From NCBI GenBank assembly GCA_947461165.1, contig CANHJR010000001.1, positions 1 through 52,568 of the forward strand: DNA of 52,568 nucleotides, read 5' to 3'. This document shows positions 25,647-33,727 of this stretch, one piece after another. The stretch's first letter is position 1; every line of letters starts with the position of its first letter. Below the pieces are notes generated by a model that had not been told where the DNA came from, did no database searches, and was given only the letters and a program-made list of their open reading frames with translations. Made by a program: the position numbers and the translations under genes. The DNA comes from Saprospirales bacterium (GTDB lineage Bacteria; Bacteroidota; Bacteroidia; Chitinophagales; JADJOU01).

Positions 25647-26750
25647 ATGATCCTTCACATACCTACATTTTTATTAGAGCTTGGTGAGAAAAACTATCTG
25701 AGTATTTTGGCGGTAATCATTCCGAGCTGGGCTATACTTATGATCATATTAGAGCGCTTTTTTCCATACACCAAAGGGCTGAAACTGTTTCGTCGAGGAT
25801 TTTGGATTGATTTGGTTTGGTATACTTTTGTTCAGAGCAAGGTGCTAGAAGTAATTATTTTTACCTATATAATTCTTTACTTAAAGGCTCTTTTAGGCCT
25901 AGAGTATTATGGACCATTGAGCAATTACAATTTCTGGTTATTGTTGGTGTTCTTTTTTGTCACACACGATTTTTATATCTATTGGTTTCATCGACTACAG
26001 CACAACAACAAGTATCTTTGGAGAACCCATGAGGCTCATCATTCCGTGAGAGATGTTGATTGGCTTGCGGGAAGTCGTTCTCATCCATTAGAAATTCTAA
26101 TCAATCAAACGATTGAGTTTGCTCCGATTTTTTTCTTGGTAGACTCTCAGACAGCAGCCTATTTATATCCGGCTAAGGCACTTTTGGATGCGCTCTGGGG
26201 CATGTGGATTCACTCCAACATCGATGTTCATTCTGGTCGATTACAGTATGTTTTTAATGGCCCTGAAATGCATCAGTGGCATCATGCGAATCATCATGAG
26301 GTGTTCTACAAAAATTATTCTACAAAATTGGCGATATGGGACTGGATTTTTGGGACTGGATTTCTTCCGAACCTAAACCCATTGAACTTCAATCTTTCTA
26401 AGCCCAAGATGTTTGGCCTTCCCTATGCCTACCCTCAGGGATATTGGAGTCAACTCTGCTATGCGATTATTCGATTTGACTTCAAGCATTTAGAAACAAA
26501 AACAGTATACAAAACAATAATGGATTTTAGAAGAAATACAACAACAAAATTGTTGTCTATTTTCGGAGTTAAAGCTCAATGGATAGAATCAGAATTTTTT
26601 GATAGACACACCACGAAATATCAGTTAGACGAGATTCAAAAAACTTGCTCAGCTTGTGGAGTTACACAAAAATATTATTACCAAGATCAGGCATTGGTAC
26701 ATGTATGTGAACAATGCAACAAGGATTCGGACCTAGAAAAATTTAATTAG
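25647..26750 (+). CDS. Sterol desaturase/fatty acid hydroxylase family protein with zinc-ribbon tail
   Basis: A 367-residue integral membrane di-iron oxygenase. Four or more hydrophobic helices surround the histidine boxes HRLQH, HEAHH and HQWHHANHHE, the standard set of the sterol desaturase/fatty acid hydroxylase superfamily. Substrate is probably a membrane lipid chain. After the catalytic domain a soluble tail (~residues 290-367) ends in two CxxC pairs, CSAC and CEQC, separated by about 20 residues, which look like a zinc ribbon and are not part of the usual family. The next gene begins six bases after the stop. Confidence 0.85.
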   Translation: MILHIPTFLLELGEKNYLSILAVIIPSWAILMIILERFFPYTKGLKLFRRGFWIDLVWYTFVQSKVLEVIIFTYIILYLKALLGLEYYGPLSNYNFWLLLVFFFVTHDFYIYWFHRLQHNNKYLWRTHEAHHSVRDVDWLAGSRSHPLEILINQTIEFAPIFFLVDSQTAAYLYPAKALLDALWGMWIHSNIDVHSGRLQYVFNGPEMHQWHHANHHEVFYKNYSTKLAIWDWIFGTGFLPNLNPLNFNLSKPKMFGLPYAYPQGYWSQLCYAIIRFDFKHLETKTVYKTIMDFRRNTTTKLLSIFGVKAQWIESEFFDRHTTKYQLDEIQKTCSACGVTQKYYYQDQALVHVCEQCNKDSDLEKFN

Positions 26751-26756
26751 ATAAGG

Positions 26757-27872
26757 ATGAAGAAACTTTTTTTTACAGCAATTGTAGTGCTAAATATTCA
26801 TTTAAATGCTCAGATCGAAATCATTGATGTTAAGCGCTTTATGTCTGTAGGAGAGAAGGAAGGTGTGAGAATGACTATTCCTAATCAGAATAAGGAAAAA
26901 TTTGAAAAACTTCAAAAAGATTGGATGAAAAAAAACGGATCTTCCGCTGTAAAACAACCAAAGGGCAGCAATGAGATTCAGTATGAAAATGTTTACCTCA
27001 AAGGAACAGAGAAACCAATGAATCTATATGTCGTTTTAGATCAAGAGAATAAAAATCTAGGATGGACAGGTTTTTTTTTGATGGATTCAACCAATCAGGT
27101 AATCCAAAACAAAACAGGGGTTGTCATCGTTCTTCAATCACTTTTTAATAGTTCTATGAATAGCTTGTATGAGGATAGTATTTCCTTGCAAAACAAGTTG
27201 ATCAAAGAGGCTATGTCAAAAAAGAAGGATCAAGGAAAAGAAGCAGAGAAATATCAGAGAAACATCAATAATGCGAAGGATAGGATCAGAGATGCCGAAT
27301 CTGAAATACTAAGCCATCAATCAAGTGTAGATCTCAACAAGGGTAAAATAGCTCAGCTTCAATCGAAACTTTTGGACGCAGAAGCTAAATTAAAAGACGC
27401 CAGTGTAGAAATGAAAAAAACGAAGGATATAGGAACGGCTGCGGACGAACTTATGTCAAAACAAAAGAAACAACTTAAAAAATTAAAAGAATTAGAGAAA
27501 GATCCTAATGCAAATGCAATCCTTATCAGTGCGCAAAATCAAGACATCACAAAAATAGCTGAGGAGGTCAATGCGAAATCTTTGGAGTATAGGTCCGCTG
27601 AGGCCTCGGCAAAGATTCTTGTCAAAGGGGCAGAAAAGGAATTGGATAAAGCAAAAGACAATTTGGAAGATGCCGAGAAAGCAATCAAAAAGGGAAATCA
27701 GAAAATCACTGAGAACAGTGAACGTATAACCGATCAAAGAAAGAAAATCGAAGAAAACGAGGATGCAATAGAGAAATACAACTCAATTGAAAAAGGTAAA
27801 ACGGAGGAAGAATTGAAAAAACTAACCGACCGACTCGAAGAACTGAAAACAATTCAGAAAAAATATCTGTAA
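26757..27872 (+). CDS. Secreted coiled-coil protein of unknown function
   Basis: A 371-residue protein with a short signal peptide (MKKLFFTAIVVLNIHLNAQ). A small globular N-terminal region (~20-125) holds segments such as MYVVLDQENKNLGWTG-like strands. A long, highly charged coiled coil (~135-365) follows, rich in Lys, Glu, Ala and Asp with heptad-like spacing (for example KAKDNLEDAEKAIKKGNQK). No enzyme motif is seen. A periplasmic structural or spacer role is plausible. It follows the hydroxylase gene by six bases and is probably co-transcribed. Confidence 0.75.
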   Translation: MKKLFFTAIVVLNIHLNAQIEIIDVKRFMSVGEKEGVRMTIPNQNKEKFEKLQKDWMKKNGSSAVKQPKGSNEIQYENVYLKGTEKPMNLYVVLDQENKNLGWTGFFLMDSTNQVIQNKTGVVIVLQSLFNSSMNSLYEDSISLQNKLIKEAMSKKKDQGKEAEKYQRNINNAKDRIRDAESEILSHQSSVDLNKGKIAQLQSKLLDAEAKLKDASVEMKKTKDIGTAADELMSKQKKQLKKLKELEKDPNANAILISAQNQDITKIAEEVNAKSLEYRSAEASAKILVKGAEKELDKAKDNLEDAEKAIKKGNQKITENSERITDQRKKIEENEDAIEKYNSIEKGKTEEELKKLTDRLEELKTIQKKYL

Positions 27873-27918
27873 ATAAGAGTAAAAAAATACCAATAAAAAT
27901 TAAGAAAGCGCCAAATCA

Positions 27919-27949
27919 TTTGCAAGTTTGCAGAATGAATATAAATTTG
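27919..27949 (+). promoter_or_regulatory. Promoter for the BatD-like/batA/MFS genes
   Basis: TTTG (27919-27922), a 19-base spacer and TAAATTTG (27942-27949) form the best sigma-ABfr promoter match in the window, 17 bases before the ATG at 27967. Confidence 0.65.
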
Positions 27950-27966
27950 TGTGACGATTGAGAAAA

Positions 27967-29382
27967 ATGAAAAAAAGCGCCGTTCTACTTTTATATTCTT
28001 TGCTTGTATTTGAGGCTTACACCCAAGAAGTAAGTTCTTATTTGACACCCAATCAAATTATGATTGGGGATCATATGGAACTAACATTGCGCGCCAAAAA
28101 TGCTAAAGGGATAACCTTTCCTACCATTAGTGATTCTTCGATGGGAAATTTTAGATTTGTAGAAGAGCTCAAGACGGATACTCTTTATAGCGGAAATGAT
28201 TTCACAATTTCCAAGAAGTATATCATAACTTGTTTTGAAGATAGCCTTCAAACCTTTCCCCAGCTCACATTTTTTACTCAGACGTTTCTTCCAATACAAT
28301 CTCAGTCACATAAGGTGACGGTTGTATCTCCAAATGTGGACTCGGCAAAGGATATTCGTCCTATCAAAAAAATCATATTGGTTCCACTTTCAAGATCCGA
28401 AATTGCAAGCTATTTGTTTGTAAGTTTGATTTTGCTAGGATTGGTTTTAGGATTGTATTTGGTTTATATACGTTGGATTCGCAAGGAAAAACTTTTTGAC
28501 ACAGAGAAAAAAGCAGACCCACCCCACGTCACAGCCTTGAGCTCGCTGAAGCTGATCGAAAACGAACAATTGTGGCAAAAGGGAAATCACAAAGAGTATT
28601 ATGACAGAATTTCGGATACTATAAGGTTATACCTAGAGAGGCGATTTGGGATAAAAGCCTTGGAACAAACAACACATCTGATTTTAGACTCAGTCTTTAA
28701 ATTGGAACTGCCAAGTGATACTACAGAACATATTCAAGGTCTTCTTGAATTGGCAGATTTAGCAAAATTTGCAAAGCAGAGTCCTGACCAAGAGTCGAAT
28801 GACAGAATCTTGAAGCACGCTTATAATATTGTTCAATCAACTCAAATGAGCTATGATGCCAATAAAAAGGCAAATGCTAAAATGGTTCGCAAGTTCTATG
28901 GTCAAAACAAATATGCATTCAAAAAAGAGGCAATAAATCAGGACAGTATTCGATCAATGGTTTTTGGCCTCATGGCGATCATGCTTTTATTGTCCGCAAC
29001 CATAATCTCCGCTTATTATATTCCTGTTTCATACCTACTAGGACTTATTGCTGACAAACCTTTGGTGTTTTTTGTATGGTTTATAATGATAGGTATCTTG
29101 CTTACAGTTATTATAACATCATTGATAAGAGGCAGCATGAGTGAAATGCTAGTTATTTTTGACTATAATTCTATTATAATTAGAAATCGAAAGGGTCAAT
29201 TTATAATTCCTTTTGAACACATTAAAACAGCTAATATTAATAAAAAAGAGGACTTTGACTTAACGGATATAGCTGACAAAAAACACACCATATCAAAGAA
29301 GATAGAATACTTTGACGAGGTTAAAGAACGAATCTGGGATATTATCGATATAGAACAAAATAGCAGTACCAAACAGCAATGA
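27967..29382 (+). CDS. BatD/DUF4381-like membrane protein upstream of batA
   Basis: A 471-residue protein. The signal peptide (MKKSAVLLLYSLLVFEAYTQ) is followed by an extracytoplasmic beta domain (~22-125; YLTPNQIMIGDHMELTLRA, then FPTISDSSMGNF), a transmembrane helix (~145-165) and a cytoplasmic helical region (~180-300; YYDRISDTIRLYLERRFG). Two further helices and a C-terminal soluble segment complete it. The beta domain plus the IRLYLERRFGIKALEQTT segment is typical of the BatD/DUF4381-type proteins that accompany MoxR-BatA systems. Its last codons overlap the batA start (ATGA), supporting the functional link. Confidence 0.75.
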   Translation: MKKSAVLLLYSLLVFEAYTQEVSSYLTPNQIMIGDHMELTLRAKNAKGITFPTISDSSMGNFRFVEELKTDTLYSGNDFTISKKYIITCFEDSLQTFPQLTFFTQTFLPIQSQSHKVTVVSPNVDSAKDIRPIKKIILVPLSRSEIASYLFVSLILLGLVLGLYLVYIRWIRKEKLFDTEKKADPPHVTALSSLKLIENEQLWQKGNHKEYYDRISDTIRLYLERRFGIKALEQTTHLILDSVFKLELPSDTTEHIQGLLELADLAKFAKQSPDQESNDRILKHAYNIVQSTQMSYDANKKANAKMVRKFYGQNKYAFKKEAINQDSIRSMVFGLMAIMLLLSATIISAYYIPVSYLLGLIADKPLVFFVWFIMIGILLTVIITSLIRGSMSEMLVIFDYNSIIIRNRKGQFIIPFEHIKTANINKKEDFDLTDIADKKHTISKKIEYFDEVKERIWDIIDIEQNSSTKQQ

Positions 29383-30320
29383 TATTAAACATTTCTTTTG
29401 AGCATCCTTGGGCTTTACTTCTCTTTCTACTGCCAGTAATTATGGCGTTCTTTCAAGTTTTTTGGCGGACCAAATCACTCGTAAAAGCGAATGTATCGAC
29501 CTTGTTTAATCTTCGCAACCTGTCTTTAAAAACAGCTATAGTCAAATTGTTGCCTTGGTTACATATTATCGCAGCTACACTTCTTGTGATTTGTATTGCG
29601 CGGCCACAAGATGAAATGTCAAGCGAAAAATCAAGAACGAAGGGAATAGACATTATTTTAGCTATTGACGTCTCAACAAGTATGTTGGAAACAGATTTGC
29701 GACCAAACAGAATGGAAGCAGCAAAACAAGTAGCCTCTGAATTCGTAAGCAAACGACCAAATGATCGAATAGGAGTCGTTGTGTTTTCTGGAGAAAGCTA
29801 TACGCAGTGTCCACCAACGATTGATCACGAAATAGTTCAGAAACAGATAAAAACGCTACGCAATGGAATCATTGATGATGGAACAGCGATAGGAATGGGG
29901 CTAGCTACTTCCGTCAGGACGCTCAAGAATAGTAACTCGAAAAGTAAAGTTTGTATTCTACTAACGGATGGGATGAACACTGCAGGAATTGTAGATCCAA
30001 TGACCGCAACGGAAATAGCCAAAACATTTAATATAAAGGTTTACTGTATCGGTGTAGGTACGCCGAGAAACAATATTTTAGGGATTGATGAGCCATTGAT
30101 GCGAAAAATTTCCAGCCAAACAGGTGGTTTGTATTTTAGAGCAGGATCATTGGAGCGTTTAAAGCAAATATATGAGGAAATCAATAAACTAGAAACAATA
30201 GAGATCGAGAAAAATGCTATTCATAAAAGGACAGACTTCTTCTTTCCATTTGCATTATTGGCTTTGGTATTGGTTTTGCTAAGTTTTATTTTAAGACATA
30301 CGTGGCTACGAGGAGTATAA
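29379..30320 (+). CDS. batA: BatA-type von Willebrand factor A domain membrane protein
   Basis: A 313-residue protein with N-terminal transmembrane helices (~8-28 and ~57-75), a VWA domain (~88-275) and a C-terminal helix (~288-308). The metal-ion-dependent adhesion site is intact: DVSTS near residue 96, a conserved Thr in GIIDDGTAIG, and LLTDGMN. The N-terminal EHPWALLLFLLPV matches the aerotolerance (Bat) family. BatA works with MoxR ATPases and other Bat proteins at the inner membrane, although the molecular job remains unclear. Its usual partners moxR and the DUF58 gene are at 36279-38151 rather than directly upstream, and batB/batC are not in the window. Confidence 0.85.
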   Translation: MILNISFEHPWALLLFLLPVIMAFFQVFWRTKSLVKANVSTLFNLRNLSLKTAIVKLLPWLHIIAATLLVICIARPQDEMSSEKSRTKGIDIILAIDVSTSMLETDLRPNRMEAAKQVASEFVSKRPNDRIGVVVFSGESYTQCPPTIDHEIVQKQIKTLRNGIIDDGTAIGMGLATSVRTLKNSNSKSKVCILLTDGMNTAGIVDPMTATEIAKTFNIKVYCIGVGTPRNNILGIDEPLMRKISSQTGGLYFRAGSLERLKQIYEEINKLETIEIEKNAIHKRTDFFFPFALLALVLVLLSFILRHTWLRGV

Positions 30321-30333
30321 CTGAAATGTTTTA

Positions 30334-31608
30334 GTGGCTAATAGAAAGGCGCTTTCTCTACTTTTCTTGGCGAATTCTATATCGGGAATGGCTCAAGGAA
30401 TTAGTATGATCGCAGTTCCTTGGTATTTTACGGTGACCTTAGGCAAGCATGTCTCTTTTGGCGTGTTTTACGGAATTATAACGATTGGTTCCTGCTTCTG
30501 GAGCATATATGCAGGGTCTATGATAGACAAATATGATCGAATGAAAATCTTTCAAATTCAATCGCTCTTGGGATTGGCTTTGGTTGGGTTCTGCAGTGTG
30601 GCTATGAAACAAAACATGGAAATAGAATGGCTTTTTGCAGGAATCGTGTTTGCATTTACTTCATTTGTCTATAATCTGCATTTTCCAAATATTTATGCTT
30701 TTGCGCAGGAAATCACACCGAAAACAAACTATGATAAGATAATCTCATTTTTAGAAATTCAGGGACAAACGACCTTTATCATCGGCGGTGCTATAGCCGC
30801 AGTACTTATGAATGGAATGGACACCAATCTTTCAATTATGGGATATGAAATTGTAGATAGTATAAAACTTCCCAAATGCAGTTTGTCTGAAATATTTATG
30901 CTTAACACGATTGCCTATTTGCTGACCTTTCTCATTATTATACAGATCAAGTACCAATCAATTGACCCAAGAAGAATAGAAGTAGAAGGTGTATGGCAGC
31001 GATTGAATACGGGCTGGAGTTTTTTAAAAACCCGATCCTCATTGCTTCTTTACGGCTGGCTCAGCTTGGCCTTATTTGTGTGTGTTTTATTGATTAGTTT
31101 TTATTTGATGCCGGTATATGTTTCCGAATTTTTGAATGCGAAATCACACATATATGCTTCGTCTGAGTTGTTTTTTGCTATCGGAGCGATGCTTACTGGT
31201 TTTATTACGAGACATTTATGGTTGAAACATGATGAAATAAGACGAACCGTACTTTTTCTGGGATTTGGAGTTTTGGTTTTGCTTTCATTCGCTATGAGCA
31301 AAAATTTACTTTTGTTTTTTATAGCAAACATCGTCTTAGGATTTAGCAATGCCTCCATTCGGTATTGTCGCATTTCATTCTTTTGGAAAATTGTACCAAA
31401 TGATCTTATTGGAAGAGTTACTAGTGTTTTGAATTTATCTTCATATTTTTTAAGAGCAACCTTTGGATTTTTATTTACTGCATCTATTTTTCAAAATGCA
31501 AAAGGTATTCAGCTTGTCATGTTTGTGCTTATCATATTTGTCTGTATATCAGGATTAGTGATTTTGAAGCACCGGCTACGACTCCTCAAAGAGGTTGGAA
31601 AATACTAA
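30334..31608 (+). CDS. MFS transporter
   Basis: A 424-residue membrane protein with about twelve hydrophobic segments and the major-facilitator layout. Early helices include SGMAQGISMIAVPWYF, and the motif-A-like loop GSMIDKYDRMKIFQ follows helix 2 (positions ~62-75). The distribution resembles MFS_3-type efflux pumps (MefA-like). Substrate unknown. The start is GTG at 30334: the frame opens just upstream and no ATG precedes the first helix. It follows batA by 13 bases, so co-transcription is likely though functional linkage is doubtful. Confidence 0.85.
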   Translation: MANRKALSLLFLANSISGMAQGISMIAVPWYFTVTLGKHVSFGVFYGIITIGSCFWSIYAGSMIDKYDRMKIFQIQSLLGLALVGFCSVAMKQNMEIEWLFAGIVFAFTSFVYNLHFPNIYAFAQEITPKTNYDKIISFLEIQGQTTFIIGGAIAAVLMNGMDTNLSIMGYEIVDSIKLPKCSLSEIFMLNTIAYLLTFLIIIQIKYQSIDPRRIEVEGVWQRLNTGWSFLKTRSSLLLYGWLSLALFVCVLLISFYLMPVYVSEFLNAKSHIYASSELFFAIGAMLTGFITRHLWLKHDEIRRTVLFLGFGVLVLLSFAMSKNLLLFFIANIVLGFSNASIRYCRISFFWKIVPNDLIGRVTSVLNLSSYFLRATFGFLFTASIFQNAKGIQLVMFVLIIFVCISGLVILKHRLRLLKEVGKY

Positions 31609-31650
31609 AGGAACAAAAATGTGTCTAATTGATAACGGTGGCCGAATGGT

Positions 31651-31965
31651 CTATTTTGTATCTCTATAACCGAGTCCAAGGAGGAGTTCTTTGGTTTTAC
31701 TGACATAATCTCCTTGAATAAGAATCTCACCATCTTTGGCCGAGCCACCGGTTCCAAGCTTAACCTTAATCGTTTTTGCAAGGGTCTCTAAATCATCTAT
31801 TGTGCCAACAAATCCTTGCACAATAGTTGCTTTTTTACCACCTCGTTGTTTTGTTTCTAATCGTATTCTAAGTTTTTGCTGTTGAATTGGAAGGGTGTCC
31901 ATTTCATCGCTTTCTTCTGTTGGAACCCAAGTTGGGTTCGTAGAATAAACAATTTTTTTACTCAT
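31651..31965 (-). CDS. yciH: SUI1/YciH-type translation initiation factor-like protein
   Basis: A 104-residue protein with a short acidic N-terminus and an eIF1/SUI1 domain (~30-104), showing IRLETKQRGGKKATIVQGF, LETLAKTIKVKLGTGGS and ILIQGDYVSKTKELL. Bacterial YciH proteins bind the 30S subunit and discriminate against aberrant initiation complexes in vitro; their cellular role is not settled. It starts four bases after the Nudix stop, in an apparent three-gene unit with the Nudix gene and the large T9SS gene. Confidence 0.93.
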   Translation of the reverse strand: MSKKIVYSTNPTWVPTEESDEMDTLPIQQQKLRIRLETKQRGGKKATIVQGFVGTIDDLETLAKTIKVKLGTGGSAKDGEILIQGDYVSKTKELLLGLGYRDTK

Positions 31966-31969
31966 TGAA

Positions 31970-32470
31970 TTAAAGTTTTAATTTAAATATTATTTTAAAC
32001 AACTCTTCAGAAAAGGGAACAAATTTTCCGAGCTCTTTAAGTTCCATAATTTTATATTTTGACATCCATTTGACATCAGATACCTCATTGTTGTAGGCGA
32101 TGTTTTTTATCATGTAGATCGGAATAAACCCAACGAATATCGATATCAGCGACTGTCCGATGGTGATCTCGCGCACAAATTCGAGATCAATTTCATTCTT
32201 GGATAGTGACAGCTCCTCGAATAATTCTCGGTATGCTTCTTCCAATAAATCAAAATTTCCGGATTGAACACTACCCGTTGTTGTAGACCATTTATCTGGG
32301 TGCCAAGTTACACTTGTGGATCTTTTTTGGATTAAATACTCCCTATTTTCATTGATTATCCATATATGAATAACTCTATGAAATTTATTAGAAGGAATTG
32401 GGTTGCCTCTTGCAACGTTCTCGCCTAGATACTCACCATGTTCGTTGTACAGGTCCCAATATTCCGCCAT
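31970..32470 (-). CDS. Nudix hydrolase (IPP isomerase-like branch)
   Basis: A 166-residue Nudix protein. The N-terminus YWDLYNEHGEYLGENVARG and the core VIHIWIINENREYLIQKRS resemble the isopentenyl-diphosphate isomerase-like branch of Nudix enzymes. The Nudix helix is GSVQSGN...EAYRELFEELSL: REL and EE are intact, but the first Glu of the box is Asn, there is one extra residue, and the final Gly is Ser. Pyrophosphohydrolase activity is therefore likely but not certain. ATG 32470 lies three bases after the stop of the interrupted T9SS gene. Confidence 0.85.
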   Translation of the reverse strand: MAEYWDLYNEHGEYLGENVARGNPIPSNKFHRVIHIWIINENREYLIQKRSTSVTWHPDKWSTTTGSVQSGNFDLLEEAYRELFEELSLSKNEIDLEFVREITIGQSLISIFVGFIPIYMIKNIAYNNEVSDVKWMSKYKIMELKELGKFVPFSEELFKIIFKLKL

Positions 32471-32473
32471 AAT

Positions 32474-33703
32474 TTATCTTATAAGCGTTACGTTTCCTGA
32501 TTTTTTTATGAGCTCATTATCAAAGCTCATAGCTTCTATATACCACACATAAATGTCTCCTGGAGATTGTTGACCATTGAAGTTTCCATCCCACCCAGCA
32601 TTTATGTTTGTGGTGTTATAGACTTTTTGTCCCCAACGATTGTAAACCTCAAATTTACGCAATTCTTTAATATTTAGTCTTTTTACAATTCTAAAAAGTT
32701 CATTGACACCGTCTTTGTTTGGGGTAAATGCATTTGGTAACAATAGTACATTCCATCCAAAAACATTGACATTGATGGTATCTGCTTTTATGCATCCATA
32801 TCCATTTTTTGCTGTGACAATATACGCTGTAGTGTCCTTAGGGGAGACCCGAATACTTGAAAAGAAAGGGTTGCTCAGCATTTCGCTTTTTGGTGACCAG
32901 TCATATAATTCGGCCTCACCTCTCGCCGTCAGGCTGATTTCTTGACCCCTATATATACTTGTGTCTGGCCCAGCGCTGATGATTGGTAAGCTATCTACAA
33001 ATACATCAACTTTGATTGAGTCGGAGAAACAATTATTGGAGATAAAAACGGTATATGTTGTAAATTGCTCTGGATATACTTGAGGTGTATCTGTCGTTGT
33101 ATCCTTGATGTTATATGAAGGTTTCCACAAATAGAACAAACCACCTCTTGCTCGCAAGTACCTGAATTCACCCTGACATATTCGAACTGGCCGATCTGCT
33201 TGAGGTATAACTTTTCCTTGAACATTAATTCGAAATGGCACTGTAGTTGAGCATTTTTGAATCGTTGTGGCGGTTACGGTATAGTTGGTGGTATCCCATG
33301 GATTAGCCAAAACGGTTCTGGATGACCCAGATGACAATGTGCTACTATCTATCCATTTATATGTACAAAACACCGAAGCAAATGCTGTTAATTCTGCAGT
33401 ATCGCCAAGGCAGAGGTAATTTGGAATACCCAGAACAGATAATGCTGGAGGGAAATTGACATTCAGAGTCATACTATCTGCCGCTTTACACCCAAACCTA
33501 TCCGTAACAGCAAGAATGTATGTGTTAGTAATTGTAGGAGATGCGGTGGGGTTTCTGATTGTAAAACTAGAAAGTGTATTGTCGTTAGTATTCCACTGAT
33601 AGGAGAAAAATCCAGGATTTGCATTGAATTGATAAACATCACCTACACAAATAGAATCCAACTTTGGTATGCCTGGGTCTGGAAGTTCTCCAACATTAAC
33701 CAT
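32474..33703 (-). CDS. C-terminal half of an interrupted T9SS surface protein (gliding-motility-type sorting domain)
   Basis: Downstream piece of a gene split by an in-frame TAG at 33728-33730. The open frame resumes immediately after the stop (CYTITDNVMVNVG...), and its first ATG is at 33703, giving 409 residues. Repeated PKD/Ig-like units with pairs such as ICVGDVYQFNA, LCLGDTAELTA and YTVFISNN are followed by LLLPNAFTPNKDGVNELF and the T9SS type B sorting domain (RFEVYNRWGQKVY-like: KFEVYNRWGQKVYNT, GWDGNFNGQ, GDIYVWYIEA, GNVTLIR). Without the upstream signal peptide this piece could not reach the type IX machinery. It is probably a pseudogene part unless readthrough occurs. Confidence 0.85.
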   Translation of the reverse strand: MVNVGELPDPGIPKLDSICVGDVYQFNANPGFFSYQWNTNDNTLSSFTIRNPTASPTITNTYILAVTDRFGCKAADSMTLNVNFPPALSVLGIPNYLCLGDTAELTAFASVFCTYKWIDSSTLSSGSSRTVLANPWDTTNYTVTATTIQKCSTTVPFRINVQGKVIPQADRPVRICQGEFRYLRARGGLFYLWKPSYNIKDTTTDTPQVYPEQFTTYTVFISNNCFSDSIKVDVFVDSLPIISAGPDTSIYRGQEISLTARGEAELYDWSPKSEMLSNPFFSSIRVSPKDTTAYIVTAKNGYGCIKADTINVNVFGWNVLLLPNAFTPNKDGVNELFRIVKRLNIKELRKFEVYNRWGQKVYNTTNINAGWDGNFNGQQSPGDIYVWYIEAMSFDNELIKKSGNVTLIR

Positions 33704-33727
33704 GACATTGTCCGTGATCGTATAACA

